NCBI RefSeq assembly: GCF_003977605.1
Contig: NZ_RYYU01000001.1
Span: 62,001-126,000 of the forward strand
Length of the DNA: 64,000 nucleotides
From: Prevotella koreensis
GTDB taxonomy: Bacteria > Bacteroidota > Bacteroidia > Bacteroidales > Bacteroidaceae
Direction: 5' to 3'
The notes beneath the pieces are model-generated. The model saw only the letters and a program-made list of their open reading frames with translations, was not told the DNA's origin and ran no database searches. Of this stretch, positions 26,360 to 34,378 are shown piece after piece (the first letter of the stretch is position 1; each line of letters opens with the position of its first letter). Both the position numbers and the translations under genes were made by a program.

Positions 26360-26653
26360 TTACTTGTCTGTCTTCTTGAATTTGTTCAGAAAACCATAGT
26401 ATTTGCGATAGATTTTCCAACCGAGCATTGCTCCATCAAAGATTCCAGCGCCAGTGTTCAGTATGTCGGCCATCTTCAATCCCTTTGTTGGTTGTTCGTG
26501 CTTGGTCGTCAAGTCTTTCCATAGCGTACCTATCTTGGCGTTGTCAGCCCTTATCCCTGTCAGCAACTGCTGCTTCCTCGCAGATATAGCCTTCAGTGTC
26601 TTATATTCAGAAGGCACTGCCGATATAGGAGTCATTGTCTTGTTTTCTTCCAT
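26360..26653 (-). CDS. Conserved small protein of unknown function
   Basis: 97 residues, no signal peptide. The N-terminal half is polar with likely helices (EYKTLKAISARKQQLLTGI). The C-terminal part has an amphipathic stretch LNTGAGIFDGAMLGWKIYRK and a basic end. I do not recognise a domain. It is the third gene of a minus-strand set after the YtxH-like and Holin-X-like genes (15 bp from the latter), an arrangement suggesting a membrane-associated stress role, by context only. Confidence 0.65.
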   Translation of the reverse strand: MEENKTMTPISAVPSEYKTLKAISARKQQLLTGIRADNAKIGTLWKDLTTKHEQPTKGLKMADILNTGAGIFDGAMLGWKIYRKYYGFLNKFKKTDK

Positions 26654-26668
26654 ATCTTTTGAGCATTT

Positions 26669-27037
26669 TTAAATGTCCGTTTTTGTTCCGTTTTCAAAAA
26701 GCATCTCGGCAAGGAACTTCACCAACGGTCGTTCGATGAGAGGCTTGCGGAACAAGTATAGGATTATTAGTACTGTCAGGTAGAACGCAGCCACTATGCA
26801 GAATGCCAAAGGGTAACCGACTAACGGTGCCATTGCACATGCTGCGGCAAAAGAGAGATAGATAAGCATAAGCAACATTACGAGTGCTGCCGCTGCTCCC
26901 ATGACGAGTATTGTTATTAGGCGCACCGTTTTATCGATTACGTCTAACTTGACATACTCGGTTTGCAACCCGACATAGTGCCTCAGCACTTCCACGAGTT
27001 GGCCTATGGTTTCAATGTTTCTGTCGCTTGAGAACAT
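26669..27037 (-). CDS. Phage-holin-superfamily (Holin-X/YqjE-like) membrane protein
   Basis: 122 residues. An N-terminal amphipathic helix is followed by two hydrophobic segments (about residues 48-75 and 80-103), then a short charged tail. This is the layout of the Holin-X/YqjE (DUF1469) proteins, chromosomal membrane proteins that often occur beside YtxH- and DUF883-like partners. Despite the name it is not a sign of a prophage. It lies between the YtxH-like gene (6 bp) and the 97-residue gene (15 bp) in one operon. Confidence 0.75.
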   Translation of the reverse strand: MFSSDRNIETIGQLVEVLRHYVGLQTEYVKLDVIDKTVRLITILVMGAAAALVMLLMLIYLSFAAACAMAPLVGYPLAFCIVAAFYLTVLIILYLFRKPLIERPLVKFLAEMLFENGTKTDI

Positions 27038-27043
27038 AAATCG

Positions 27044-27259
27044 TTATTCCTCTGATGCTCCGGCAATCTCTAAGTCGTCTGCAAATTCCTCTATTTCCTT
27101 GCGGGTGAGTTTCAGTTTATGCTTTTCGCAGAAATCTTCGATAGTGCCGCTGAGTTTCTTACGTGTGTCTGTTCCTTTTTCAGGAGCCAAGAGCAAACCT
27201 ATTGCTGCCCCGGCGATTGCGCCTCCGAGAAAAGCGCCAATGTATCCAACTGTCTTCAT
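27044..27259 (-). CDS. YtxH-like small membrane protein
   Basis: 71 residues with an N-terminal glycine/alanine-rich membrane segment (GAFLGGAIAGAAIGLLLAPE, about 6-25) followed by KGTDTRKKLSGTI, the classic YtxH signature. The tail is charged. YtxH proteins are associated with general or envelope stress in several bacteria; the exact function is unknown. It is the first gene of a three-gene operon with a consensus promoter 48 nt upstream. Confidence 0.8.
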   Translation of the reverse strand: MKTVGYIGAFLGGAIAGAAIGLLLAPEKGTDTRKKLSGTIEDFCEKHKLKLTRKEIEEFADDLEIAGASEE

Positions 27260-27306
27260 TTGTTCTTTCTTTAATTTGGGTTAAACATTTATTCCTTACT
27301 GAATTG

Positions 27307-27338
27307 CAAATATATAAATTCTTTATTTAATTTCCAAA
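27307..27338 (-). promoter_or_regulatory. Promoter of the YtxH/Holin-X operon
   Basis: Minus strand: TTTG (complement of 27335-27338), 20-nt spacer, TATATTTG (complement of 27307-27314). Confidence 0.8.
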
Positions 27339-27404
27339 AAAACGATGTTCTTTTTATTAAAAAGACTACTATTTGTGTCATTTAACAAACTTTATGCGCA
27401 CTTT

Positions 27405-27437
27405 TTTGTAATGTTTGATTGTTTTTGTGTAATTTCG
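27405..27437 (+). promoter_or_regulatory. Promoter of the SPOR lipoprotein operon
   Basis: TTTG at 27405-27408, 21-nt spacer, TAATTTCG at 27430-27437 (one mismatch to TAnnTTTG). Confidence 0.55.
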
Positions 27438-27489
27438 CAGCAGTTTTTATATGAACTACATTAGTAACATTCTAAATTATAAACAGCAA

Positions 27490-28005
27490 ATGAAGATTAT
27501 GAAGAAGTACATGGTAGTTTGCGCCGGATTGGCTTTTGCACTGGCGTTTACAAGTTGTAAGTCGTCTGAAAGCGCTTATCGTAAGATGTATGACGCTGCT
27601 AAGGCTAACGGAGACACAGGTATCAGTGCGCTGGCAGACGGAAATATGGGTGATGAAACAGTTGTTGTGGCTCCTGTTACGGAACGTCCAATCACCGAAA
27701 CCACAGTTACTGACAATTACGACAATGTTTCGGTGCGCCAGGAGAATGTGCGTGTGGTGAACGGTAACGGCCTGAAGAGTTTCAGCGTTGTTGTTGGTTC
27801 ATTTAGCATTGATGCCAATGCATACGGCTTGCAGCAGAAACTCAGAAACGCAGGTTACGATGCACAAGTGGCTTATAGCGAGGCACGGCACATGTATCGC
27901 GTTATTGTAGCAACGTTCGACAATAAGGCTGATGCTGCACGCAGCCGCAACGATTTCCGCTCTCAGTATCCGGATGCATGGTTGCTCTCACCGGAGATTA
28001 GGTAA
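27490..28005 (+). CDS. SPOR-domain lipoprotein
   Basis: About 171 residues. A signal peptide ends in a lipobox (LAFTSC). A low-complexity Thr/Val-rich linker leads to a C-terminal SPOR domain (about 98-168, FSVVVGSFSIDANAYGLQQK), which binds denuded septal peptidoglycan. It is therefore likely periplasmic and division- or wall-related. An upstream in-frame ATG (27451) would add residues before a typical signal peptide; 27490 or 27499 is more likely. ruvX begins 16 bp after the stop. Confidence 0.85.
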   Translation: MKIMKKYMVVCAGLAFALAFTSCKSSESAYRKMYDAAKANGDTGISALADGNMGDETVVVAPVTERPITETTVTDNYDNVSVRQENVRVVNGNGLKSFSVVVGSFSIDANAYGLQQKLRNAGYDAQVAYSEARHMYRVIVATFDNKADAARSRNDFRSQYPDAWLLSPEIR

Positions 28006-28021
28006 TCGTGTTATATAAGGC

Positions 28022-28444
28022 GTGGCGAGGATTATTTCTATCGACTACGGCAAGCGACGAACAGGTATAGCAGTCACTGACCCATTGCAGATTATTGCCA
28101 ATGGGTTGGCGACTGTTTCTACGTCACAACTATATCGTTTTCTTGTCGATTACATGTCTAAAGAGCAGGTAGAGCGCATCGTTATAGGCAAACCGATGCA
28201 GCCGAACGGTAAGCCGAGTGAGAATCTTGCGCGTGTGCAGCAGTTTGTGGCACAGTGGAAGAAAACACACCCCGATGTGCCCATTGATTATGTGGATGAA
28301 CGTTTCACGTCAGTCCTTGCACATAGAGCCATGATAGATGGTGGTTTGCACAAGAAAGCAAGGCAGGACAAGGCTCTCGTTGACGAGATTTCGGCAACCA
28401 TAATACTTCAAAGTTATATGGAGGGAAGGAGAAATTCAAGATAA
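28022..28444 (+). CDS. ruvX: Holliday-junction resolvase-like protein RuvX/YqgF
   Basis: 140-residue RNase H-fold protein, implicated in processing of the 5' end of 16S rRNA precursor and in junction resolution. Motifs: ISIDYGKRRTGIAV (first catalytic Asp, about residue 7), VIGKPMQPNG and DERFTSVLA (second acidic pair). The start is a GTG, since no ATG fits before the conserved core. Placed between a SPOR lipoprotein and def, apparently one operon. Confidence 0.9.
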   Translation: MARIISIDYGKRRTGIAVTDPLQIIANGLATVSTSQLYRFLVDYMSKEQVERIVIGKPMQPNGKPSENLARVQQFVAQWKKTHPDVPIDYVDERFTSVLAHRAMIDGGLHKKARQDKALVDEISATIILQSYMEGRRNSR

Positions 28445-28473
28445 TCTAATTTTAAAAATATAATCATTACATC

Positions 28474-29034
28474 GTGATATTACCAATATATATTTATGGT
28501 CAGCCGGTGCTGAGAAAGGTTAGTGAGGATATACCTAAGGACTTTCCCGAACTGCCCGAACTGGTAGAGAACATGTTCGAGACACTTGCTTCGAGCGAGG
28601 GTATCGGTCTTGCGGCACCACAGATAGGGCGTGACATACGCGTGGTTATCATAGACCTCGACCTGCTTTCTGACGATATGCCGGAATATAAAGGCTTCAA
28701 AAAGGCTTTTATCAATCCGCATATTCTGGAATATGATGACAGTGAAACCGAAACAATGGAAGAAGGATGTCTCTCAGTGCCCGGAATACATGAGAAAGTT
28801 AAGCGACCTACGAGGATACGTGTGCGCTGGGAAGACATCGACCGCAACGAACATGACGAATGGGTAGATGGCTATCTCGCACGTGTTATGCAGCACGAGT
28901 TCGACCATCTCGACGGAAAGATGTTCATTGACCGCATAGCACCGCTCCGCAAAACTATGATAAAGAACAAATTAAAGTCGATGTTACAGGGCAAATACCG
29001 TTGCGGATACCGCACGAAACCTGTTAGAAAATAG
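28474..29034 (+). CDS. def: Peptide deformylase
   Basis: Removes the formyl group from the N-terminal formyl-methionine of new proteins, using a metal ion. All three motifs are present: GIGLAAPQIG (about residue 44), EGCLSVP (about 98-104) and QHEFDHLDG (about 140). The 186-residue length is normal. The start is GTG at 28474; no ATG precedes the conserved MxLPIYxYG-type N-terminus. It sits 29 bp after ruvX and 6 bp before the TPR gene, so likely in one operon. Confidence 0.96.
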   Translation: MILPIYIYGQPVLRKVSEDIPKDFPELPELVENMFETLASSEGIGLAAPQIGRDIRVVIIDLDLLSDDMPEYKGFKKAFINPHILEYDDSETETMEEGCLSVPGIHEKVKRPTRIRVRWEDIDRNEHDEWVDGYLARVMQHEFDHLDGKMFIDRIAPLRKTMIKNKLKSMLQGKYRCGYRTKPVRK

Positions 29035-29040
29035 AACACC

Positions 29041-31005
29041 ATGCGCAGATTCCTCCTCTGCTTGTCAATGCTTGTTCCCTTGTTTGCAATGGCACAGTTC
29101 AACATTGACAGACTGATAATGATAGGGCGCAGTGCGCTCTATTATGAGGATTATGTGCTTTCTATACAGTATTTCAATCAAGCCGTAACCGCGAAGCCTT
29201 TCCTTTATGAACCTTGGTTCTTCCGTGGGGTGGCGAAATTTTATCTTGACGACTATGTAGGAGCAGAAAACGACTGCTCGGAGGCTATAAAACGTAATCC
29301 ATACGTAACCGGAATGTACGAACTACGTGGCCTATGTCGTATTCGTCAGAAGAAATTCGATGATGCCATAAGCGACTATGACATGTCGATAAAATATGAC
29401 CCGACAAGTCGCGGACTATGGTATAACCGCGTTCTTTGCAGAATAGAAAACAAGGATTTCGACCGTGCCAACACCGAACTCGATTCAATGATGGTAAGGT
29501 GGAGTGATTATTCAAAGGCCTATTCGCTGAAAGCAGAGGTTTGCTTGATGCAGAAAGACACGATATGCGGTGCGCAATACCTTGACAAGAGTCTTGAAAT
29601 AGACCCTTACGATGGTGAGACCTGGACAGTCAGAGCAATGATAAGCCTTTCGAGAAAACAATGGCGTGATGCCGACGAGCAACTTGGAAAGGCCATTCAT
29701 CTGAAACCTAATGCCGTGGGTAACTACGTTAATCGTGCCCTCGCGCGATACAATATAAATAATCTGCGTGGGGCGATGGATGATTATGACAAGGCAATAG
29801 AGATTGATCCTAACAACTTCATGGCTCACTATAATCGTGGACAACTGCGCGTTCAGGTTGGAGACTACAACCGTGCGATAACCGATTTCGATTTCATAAT
29901 ACAACATGAGCCGCAGAATTTCATGGCGATATTCAACCGTGCTCTGCTACTTGACCGCACAGGAAACCTGCGAGGAGCAATACGTGACTATACGTCCGTT
30001 ATCAATCAATTCCCAAATTTCTGGACAGGACTGCATCATCGCGCGCAGTGTTATCGCCGCCTTGGCATGACGGCATTAGCCGAACAGGATGAGTTCCGCA
30101 TTTTTAAGGCTCAGAACAATAAACATTTCGGCATTCAGCAACGGTGGAGCAAGTCAAAAACTCGCGAAGTGAGGAAACGAAGCGAGATTGATATGGATAA
30201 GTATAACCAAATGGTGGTTGCCGATGAGTCAACGGTGGAGCACGAGTATGACAGCGAATACAGAGGAAAGGTGCAGAACCGGAAGACCGGAGAGGAACTG
30301 ATGCCGATGTTTGCTCTTGCTTTCGGTCAGACAGCAAACGGTATTCGTTCGTACACAGTGTTTGATGTGGAACTTGAGAAACTGAATTCTCTGAAACATA
30401 CAGAAGAGAATCTGTATCTCGTTTGCAACAGAAACCCTCTCTCCGAAGAAGAAAGCAACCGTTATTTCGCTCTTATAGACAAACTTAGTGGCGAGATTGC
30501 CGCAGCCAAAGATATTTATTTAATAAGCCCTTTGCTTATGAAACGTGCCGCGGCATATCTGCAAATGCAGAATTTTGACGATGCCATAAACGACCTTTCT
30601 ACTTATATCTCAAGCGACAGCACATCAGCAATGGCGTTCTGGCAGCGTGCCGTATGCCAATCCATGATGAATGATTTTAATGCTTCGCAGGGCATTGATA
30701 TTCAACTGAAGGCCGCCCGGACGCTCGATGACTTCAATCACGCGGTTAGCCTAAATCCTTCCAGTGCATTCTTGTTGTATGATCGCGCAAATTTCCATGT
30801 TGCACGAAAGGATTTTGCGCATGCCATCGAGGATTACACCAACGCAATCAGTATAGATCCTAATCTCGCCGAGGCTTATTACAACCGCGGCATGACACTC
30901 CTGAAGAGCGGAGACCGGAAGGCGGGGATAGCCGACCTCAGCAAGGCAGGGGAACTCGGCCTGTTCGACGCATACAGCGTGATACGCAGGTTTAGCGAGA
31001 AGTGA
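29041..31005 (+). CDS. Exported tetratricopeptide-repeat protein
   Basis: 654 residues with a short signal peptide (LVPLFAMAQ). At least ten TPR-like units fill residues 20-350 and 490-650, for example AMDDYDKAIEIDPNNFMAHY and AIEDYTNAISIDPNLAEAYY. They are interrupted by a less regular middle (about 365-490). TPR arrays mediate protein-protein contacts. Being exported, it probably acts in the periplasm or on the outer membrane, but no partner is evident. It is the last gene of the SPOR-ruvX-def run. Right after it, base composition changes and the GC-rich accessory region begins. Confidence 0.85.
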   Translation: MRRFLLCLSMLVPLFAMAQFNIDRLIMIGRSALYYEDYVLSIQYFNQAVTAKPFLYEPWFFRGVAKFYLDDYVGAENDCSEAIKRNPYVTGMYELRGLCRIRQKKFDDAISDYDMSIKYDPTSRGLWYNRVLCRIENKDFDRANTELDSMMVRWSDYSKAYSLKAEVCLMQKDTICGAQYLDKSLEIDPYDGETWTVRAMISLSRKQWRDADEQLGKAIHLKPNAVGNYVNRALARYNINNLRGAMDDYDKAIEIDPNNFMAHYNRGQLRVQVGDYNRAITDFDFIIQHEPQNFMAIFNRALLLDRTGNLRGAIRDYTSVINQFPNFWTGLHHRAQCYRRLGMTALAEQDEFRIFKAQNNKHFGIQQRWSKSKTREVRKRSEIDMDKYNQMVVADESTVEHEYDSEYRGKVQNRKTGEELMPMFALAFGQTANGIRSYTVFDVELEKLNSLKHTEENLYLVCNRNPLSEEESNRYFALIDKLSGEIAAAKDIYLISPLLMKRAAAYLQMQNFDDAINDLSTYISSDSTSAMAFWQRAVCQSMMNDFNASQGIDIQLKAARTLDDFNHAVSLNPSSAFLLYDRANFHVARKDFAHAIEDYTNAISIDPNLAEAYYNRGMTLLKSGDRKAGIADLSKAGELGLFDAYSVIRRFSEK

Positions 31006-31106
31006 TGCCGCGCCCGTGCCTGCCGACAAGAGGACGCGCATCGGTGCGGAATCTAATGGACAAATAGAGATAAATAAAAGTTTTGCGCACTTCTTTTACG
31101 CTATTC

Positions 31107-31138
31107 CTTGCATTTCTCGTAAAAATGACTTAAATTTG
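31107..31138 (+). promoter_or_regulatory. Promoter of the lipoprotein cluster
   Basis: CTTG at 31107-31110, 20-nt spacer, TAAATTTG at 31131-31138. It is about 300 nt before the first lipoprotein start codon. Confidence 0.6.
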
Positions 31139-31438
31139 CAAGCGAACAACCATACAAGTGAACAACCGCTAACCCCCAACAGTATGAAAACAACAGCGAG
31201 ACACCACACTTCAATATGCCATACGGCAAGCCATTGCACAGCCATTCGAATCAATACCTCGGAATTAACCGACATGAGCCGAATGTGTTCTCCGACTGCT
31301 CATGCTTGGCCGCCATATACGGCAACGACAAGCGTATAGGCAAACACAAGAAGATGTAAAAACAAAATCAACCCAAACGCCCACAGCCCCGACACGGCGT
31401 TCCTCACAAAAAGAGGTTTAAGGGAGGCACAATAAACT
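31139..31438 (+). other. Long leader of the lipoprotein cluster
   Basis: About 300 nt with no convincing gene. A 51-codon frame (31184-31339) is rich in Thr, His, Ser and Ala and has no motif, so I do not call it. No terminator-like hairpin with a T-run was found. Confidence 0.4.
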
Positions 31439-32026
31439 ATGAGAGCAAAACATTTCTTTGCGAACGCGGCAAGCAAGGCACTTGCCCTCGCAGCAACAGT
31501 GATGATGATGAGCGCGGCGTTCACCTCGTGCTCGAAAGACAGTGACGACGACAATGGCGGCCTGCCCGAACCCAAGGCGCAGACCGTGACCATCGACGGC
31601 GCGGAGAAACCCATCCTCAAGGCCGAATACCAAGACAGGGCCGACGGCAACTACCAGTTCAGGCTCTACCTCTCGGCCGACGGTAAAGAAAAGGTGAAGA
31701 TCGACCTGAACAAGAACCTGCACATGACCGGCAGCCCCATCAATCTTACCAAAAGGGAAGAGAAACACGACGGAAAGTACTATTGGTGGGTATCTTACTA
31801 TAAGCCTAACGGCAACAGACTCATCTCTGCTTTTAGCCGGCCCGAAGAACTCTACAATTCGGGCGAGAAAATCGACCCCGTCTTCACCACCGGCACGCTC
31901 ACCATGAGCGGCTCGCCCGACGGGACCATTAACATCGTGCTCAAAAACGGGCGCGTAAATGGCGAAGACAATAAGGAGCACACCCTCACCATTAACTACA
32001 GTGGATCGATGACGAAGGTGAAATAA
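31439..32026 (+). CDS. Paralogous lipoprotein 1 of 4
   Basis: 195 residues, family not recognised. Signal peptide with lipobox (AAFTSC, Cys at residue 31), then an Asp-rich tether SKDSDDDNGG. The globular body shares blocks with the three copies downstream: AQTVTIDGAEKPILKAEY, LHMTGSPINLTKREEKHDGK and a C-terminal TFTLSYxGxMTK-type strand. Alternating hydrophobic residues suggest an all-beta domain. Composition is GC-rich compared with the core genes. It is separated from copies 2-4 by the RAYT gene and its repeats. The acidic tether after Cys could favour surface exposure in Bacteroidetes; this is inference. Confidence 0.8.
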   Translation: MRAKHFFANAASKALALAATVMMMSAAFTSCSKDSDDDNGGLPEPKAQTVTIDGAEKPILKAEYQDRADGNYQFRLYLSADGKEKVKIDLNKNLHMTGSPINLTKREEKHDGKYYWWVSYYKPNGNRLISAFSRPEELYNSGEKIDPVFTTGTLTMSGSPDGTINIVLKNGRVNGEDNKEHTLTINYSGSMTKVK

Positions 32027-32073
32027 TCCCTGCGCCCGCTACGCATCTACGAGAGGAATGTTCGTAAGGGTAA

Positions 32074-32399
32074 GCCCTGAAAGGGGCATCAGACCACAGA
32101 CAGGTGGTGAAGCCCGTAAGGGCGAAACCCCTGCACAATGGGAACGCCCCAATCAAATGGCGCCCTGACCGGGCGACGGAATACAGGCAGGCGGTGAAGC
32201 CCGCAATGGCGAAACTCCTGCACAATGGGAACGCCCCAATCAAATGGCGCCCTGACCGGGCGACGGAATACAGGCAGGTGGTGGCGCCCGCAAGTGCGAA
32301 ACCCCTGTACAATGGGAACGCCCCAATCAAATGGCGCCCTGAAAGGGGCGACAGACCACAGGCAGGGGTGCAACCCCTGACAAGGGGCGACGGAACGTA
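32074..32399 (+). repeat. Tandem GC-rich REP-like repeats upstream of the RAYT gene (87-88 bp period)
   Basis: Three full units beginning at 32074, 32162 and 32249 and a partial one at 32336. Each has small GC-rich palindromes such as GCCCTGACCGGGC and GCCCGTAAGGGC, plus a constant stretch AATGGGAACGCCCCAATCAA. The palindromes vary between units but often stay self-complementary. As the period is mostly a multiple of three, spurious ORFs run through them. With 32027-32073 and 32400-32443 this accounts for the gap before the RAYT gene. Confidence 0.85.
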
Positions 32400-32443
32400 T
32401 CCGTATCCTCTCAATCGAATAACATCAATAAAACTCAAGCCCT

Positions 32444-32899
32444 ATGGCAACGACATTGGTAAAAATCGACATTCATCTCATCTTCCACGTCAAGAGCACG
32501 AGCGTGAAAGTGCGCGAGGAAGACCTCCCCCGTCTCTTCGCCTACATCGGCGGAACCATCCGCAGTTTGGGCGCAACGGCCATCGAGGTGGGCGGCATGC
32601 CCGACCACGTGCACATCCTCACCACATTGCCCAAGACGGTGGCGGCGGCCGATTTCGTGCGCGCCGTCAAGGCCGAAAGCAGCAAGTGGTTGAAGACGGT
32701 TGCCCCGCATTACAACTCGTTCGCGTGGCAGGCGGGTTACGGCGCGTTCTCCGTCAGTGCGTCGCTGCTCGACACCGTTGAGCGTTACATTCGTCGGCAG
32801 GCGGAGCATCATCGTCGGCGTTCGTTTCGTGAGGAGTATAAGATGTTTCTCGAAGCCTACGGCATTGCGTATGATGAACGGTATGCGTTTGAGGATTGA
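32444..32899 (+). CDS. REP-associated tyrosine transposase (RAYT; IS200-like Y1 HUH nuclease)
   Basis: 151-residue Y1-transposase-domain protein. The HUH motif is in GMPDHVHIL (His55 and His57). The catalytic tyrosine is most likely Tyr115 in VERYIRRQAEHH, which matches the YIxxQ-x-H pattern of the family. RAYTs are single-copy domesticated relatives of IS200 TnpA that nick or mobilise REP palindromes rather than themselves. Here GC-rich palindromic repeats lie upstream (32074-32399) and in inverted orientation downstream (32985-33055), as in other RAYT/REP loci. All catalytic residues appear intact. It sits between lipoprotein paralogs 1 and 2, unrelated to them in function as far as the sequence shows. 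Confidence 0.88.
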   Translation: MATTLVKIDIHLIFHVKSTSVKVREEDLPRLFAYIGGTIRSLGATAIEVGGMPDHVHILTTLPKTVAAADFVRAVKAESSKWLKTVAPHYNSFAWQAGYGAFSVSASLLDTVERYIRRQAEHHRRRSFREEYKMFLEAYGIAYDERYAFED

Positions 32900-32984
32900 G
32901 CGCAGGGGATGGCAGAGCGCGGGGAAATGGAGAGTGCATGTGGCGGGTGAAACGTGGCGGGCGGCTGATGGTGTCCGTCACCCC

Positions 32985-33055
32985 TTCGGTCAGGGGTTGC
33001 GCTATCGCTCCACCGCCTGCCTGTGGTCTTGCCACCCCTACGGGGTTTCCCGGTG
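32985..33055 (-). repeat. REP-like repeat downstream of the RAYT gene, inverted
   Basis: Its reverse complement matches the partial upstream unit at 32336: AGACCACAGGCAGG, CAACCCCTGAC and GACGG occur in the same order around GGGG/CCCC palindromes. The RAYT gene is thus bracketed by inverted copies. Confidence 0.75.
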
Positions 33056-33075
33056 CGGGCGCATTTGAATAAACG

Positions 33076-33183
33076 ATGAAACATCAATTAAAAATATAAA
33101 AACATCAATCAAAACGATGAGACATCAATCAAAACGATGAGACATCAATCAAAACGATGAAACATCAATTTAAAAGAACATGA
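33076..33183 (+). repeat. 20-bp tandem repeats forming chained micro-ORFs before lipoprotein 2
   Basis: Three 20-bp units (33101-33160, consensus GACATCAATCAAAACGATGA) with degenerate units on both sides. Each unit ends in ATGA. The micro-ORF starting at 33117 (MRHQSKR) stops with TGA overlapping the ATG at 33137. That one stops over the ATG at 33157, whose 8-codon frame stops over the lipoprotein ATG at 33180. Confidence 0.8.
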
Positions 33184-33740
33184 AACAAAACAATTTCTTT
33201 GCGAACGCGGCAAACAAGGCTCTTGCCCTCGCAGCAGCAGTGATGATGAGCGCGGCGTTCACCTCGTGCTCGAAAGACAGCGACGACGACAATGGCAGTC
33301 TGCCCACACCCAAGGCGCAGACCGTGACCATCGACGGCGTGGAGAAACCCATCCTCAAGGCCGAATATGAAGACAATACCTACGGCAACTACGACCTCTA
33401 CTTCTACCTCTCTGCCGACCGTAAGAAAAATGTGCTAATTCAACTGAACAAAGACCTGCACATGACCGGCAAACCCATCAACTTGACCAAAAAGGAAGAG
33501 AGTCACGAGGGAAAGTGGTATTGGGCGGTAGATTACAAAATTAAAGACGATGTCTATTTAATTGAAACTTTAGGCAAGCCCGGCACTGACGACCCCGTAT
33601 TCTCTACCGGCACCCTCACCGTGAGCGGCTTGCCCACGGCCATCATCAATATCAAACTCGAAAACGGACGCGTAAAAGGTAGCGACGGCAAGAAGCACAC
33701 CCTCACCTTGAGTTACAAAGGCAAGATGAATAAGAAGTAA
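33180..33740 (+). CDS. Paralogous lipoprotein 2 of 4
   Basis: 186 residues; same family as 31439-32026. Lipobox AAFTSC (Cys at residue 30), acidic tether SKDSDDDNGS, then the shared body with AQTVTIDGVEKPILKAEYED, LHMTGKPINLTKKEESHEGK and LPTAIINIKLENGRVKG. The ATG overlaps the stop of a preceding micro-ORF (ATGA), so it may be translated by re-initiation. Copy 3 starts 37 bp after its stop. Function unknown; probably an outer-membrane or surface lipoprotein. Confidence 0.82.
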   Translation: MKQNNFFANAANKALALAAAVMMSAAFTSCSKDSDDDNGSLPTPKAQTVTIDGVEKPILKAEYEDNTYGNYDLYFYLSADRKKNVLIQLNKDLHMTGKPINLTKKEESHEGKWYWAVDYKIKDDVYLIETLGKPGTDDPVFSTGTLTVSGLPTAIINIKLENGRVKGSDGKKHTLTLSYKGKMNKK

Positions 33741-33777
33741 TAACCCCAATTAATAACCAATAATTTAAATCAAAACA

Positions 33778-34341
33778 ATGAGTAAAAAACTATTTTTCAC
33801 AAGCGCAGCGAAAGCTGCTTTCGCCCTTGCAGCAGCAGTGATGATGAGCGCAGCATTTACCTCGTGCTCGAAAGACAGTGACGATGACAATGGCAGTCTG
33901 CCCACACCCAAGGCGCAGACCGTGACCCTCGACGGCGTGGAGAAACCCATACTCAAGGCCGAATATGAAGACAAGGCCGACGGCGACTACATCCTCTATC
34001 TTTACCTCTCTACCAATCATAAAGAAAAGGTGAATTTTGAACTGAACAAAGACCTGCACATTACCGGCAAACCCATCAACTTGACCAAAAAGGAAAAGAA
34101 GCACGACGGAAAGTGGTATTGGGCGGTATTATACTATAAGCCCGATAACACCAAGTTCATCAGAACTTTCGGCAATCCCGATGCCCCCGAGATCCCCGTC
34201 TTCACCACCGGCACCCTCACTATGAGCGGCTTGCCCACGGCCATCATCAATATCAAACTCGAAAACGGACGCGTAAAGGGTAGCGACGACAAGGAACACA
34301 CCTTCACCTTGAGCTACAACGGCACGATGACGAAGAACTAA
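33778..34341 (+). CDS. Paralogous lipoprotein 3 of 4
   Basis: 187 residues; same family. The signal region differs from copies 1 and 2 (MSKKLFFTSAAKAAFALAA) but is almost identical at DNA level to copy 4 over its first 100 bases. The body is closest to copy 2, for example FTTGTLTMSGLPTAIINIKL and ENGRVKGSDDKEHTFTLSY. This mosaic suggests recent duplication with gene conversion between neighbours. Copy 4 starts 37 bp downstream. Function unknown. Confidence 0.82.
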   Translation: MSKKLFFTSAAKAAFALAAAVMMSAAFTSCSKDSDDDNGSLPTPKAQTVTLDGVEKPILKAEYEDKADGDYILYLYLSTNHKEKVNFELNKDLHITGKPINLTKKEKKHDGKWYWAVLYYKPDNTKFIRTFGNPDAPEIPVFTTGTLTMSGLPTAIINIKLENGRVKGSDDKEHTFTLSYNGTMTKN

Positions 34342-34378
34342 TAACCACAATCAATAATTAATAATTAAAATCAAAACA

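Noticed and set aside
26669..27037. Holin-like gene as a prophage marker
   Set aside because: It is the chromosomal Holin-X/YqjE type next to a YtxH-like gene; no other phage genes are in the area.
31184..31339. 51-codon open frame in the leader of the lipoprotein cluster
   Set aside because: Composition rich in Thr, His and Ser, no motif; cannot be told from chance.
32074..32399. Tandem repeats upstream of the RAYT gene as a CRISPR array
   Set aside because: Units are adjoining 87-88-bp copies without unique spacers, and no cas genes are near.
31992..32438. A 148-codon open frame (minus strand) and other long frames across the REP-like array
   Set aside because: The array period is 87 bp, a multiple of three, and GC-rich, so frames stay open and give a repeating peptide. 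No start context, domain or independent support exists.
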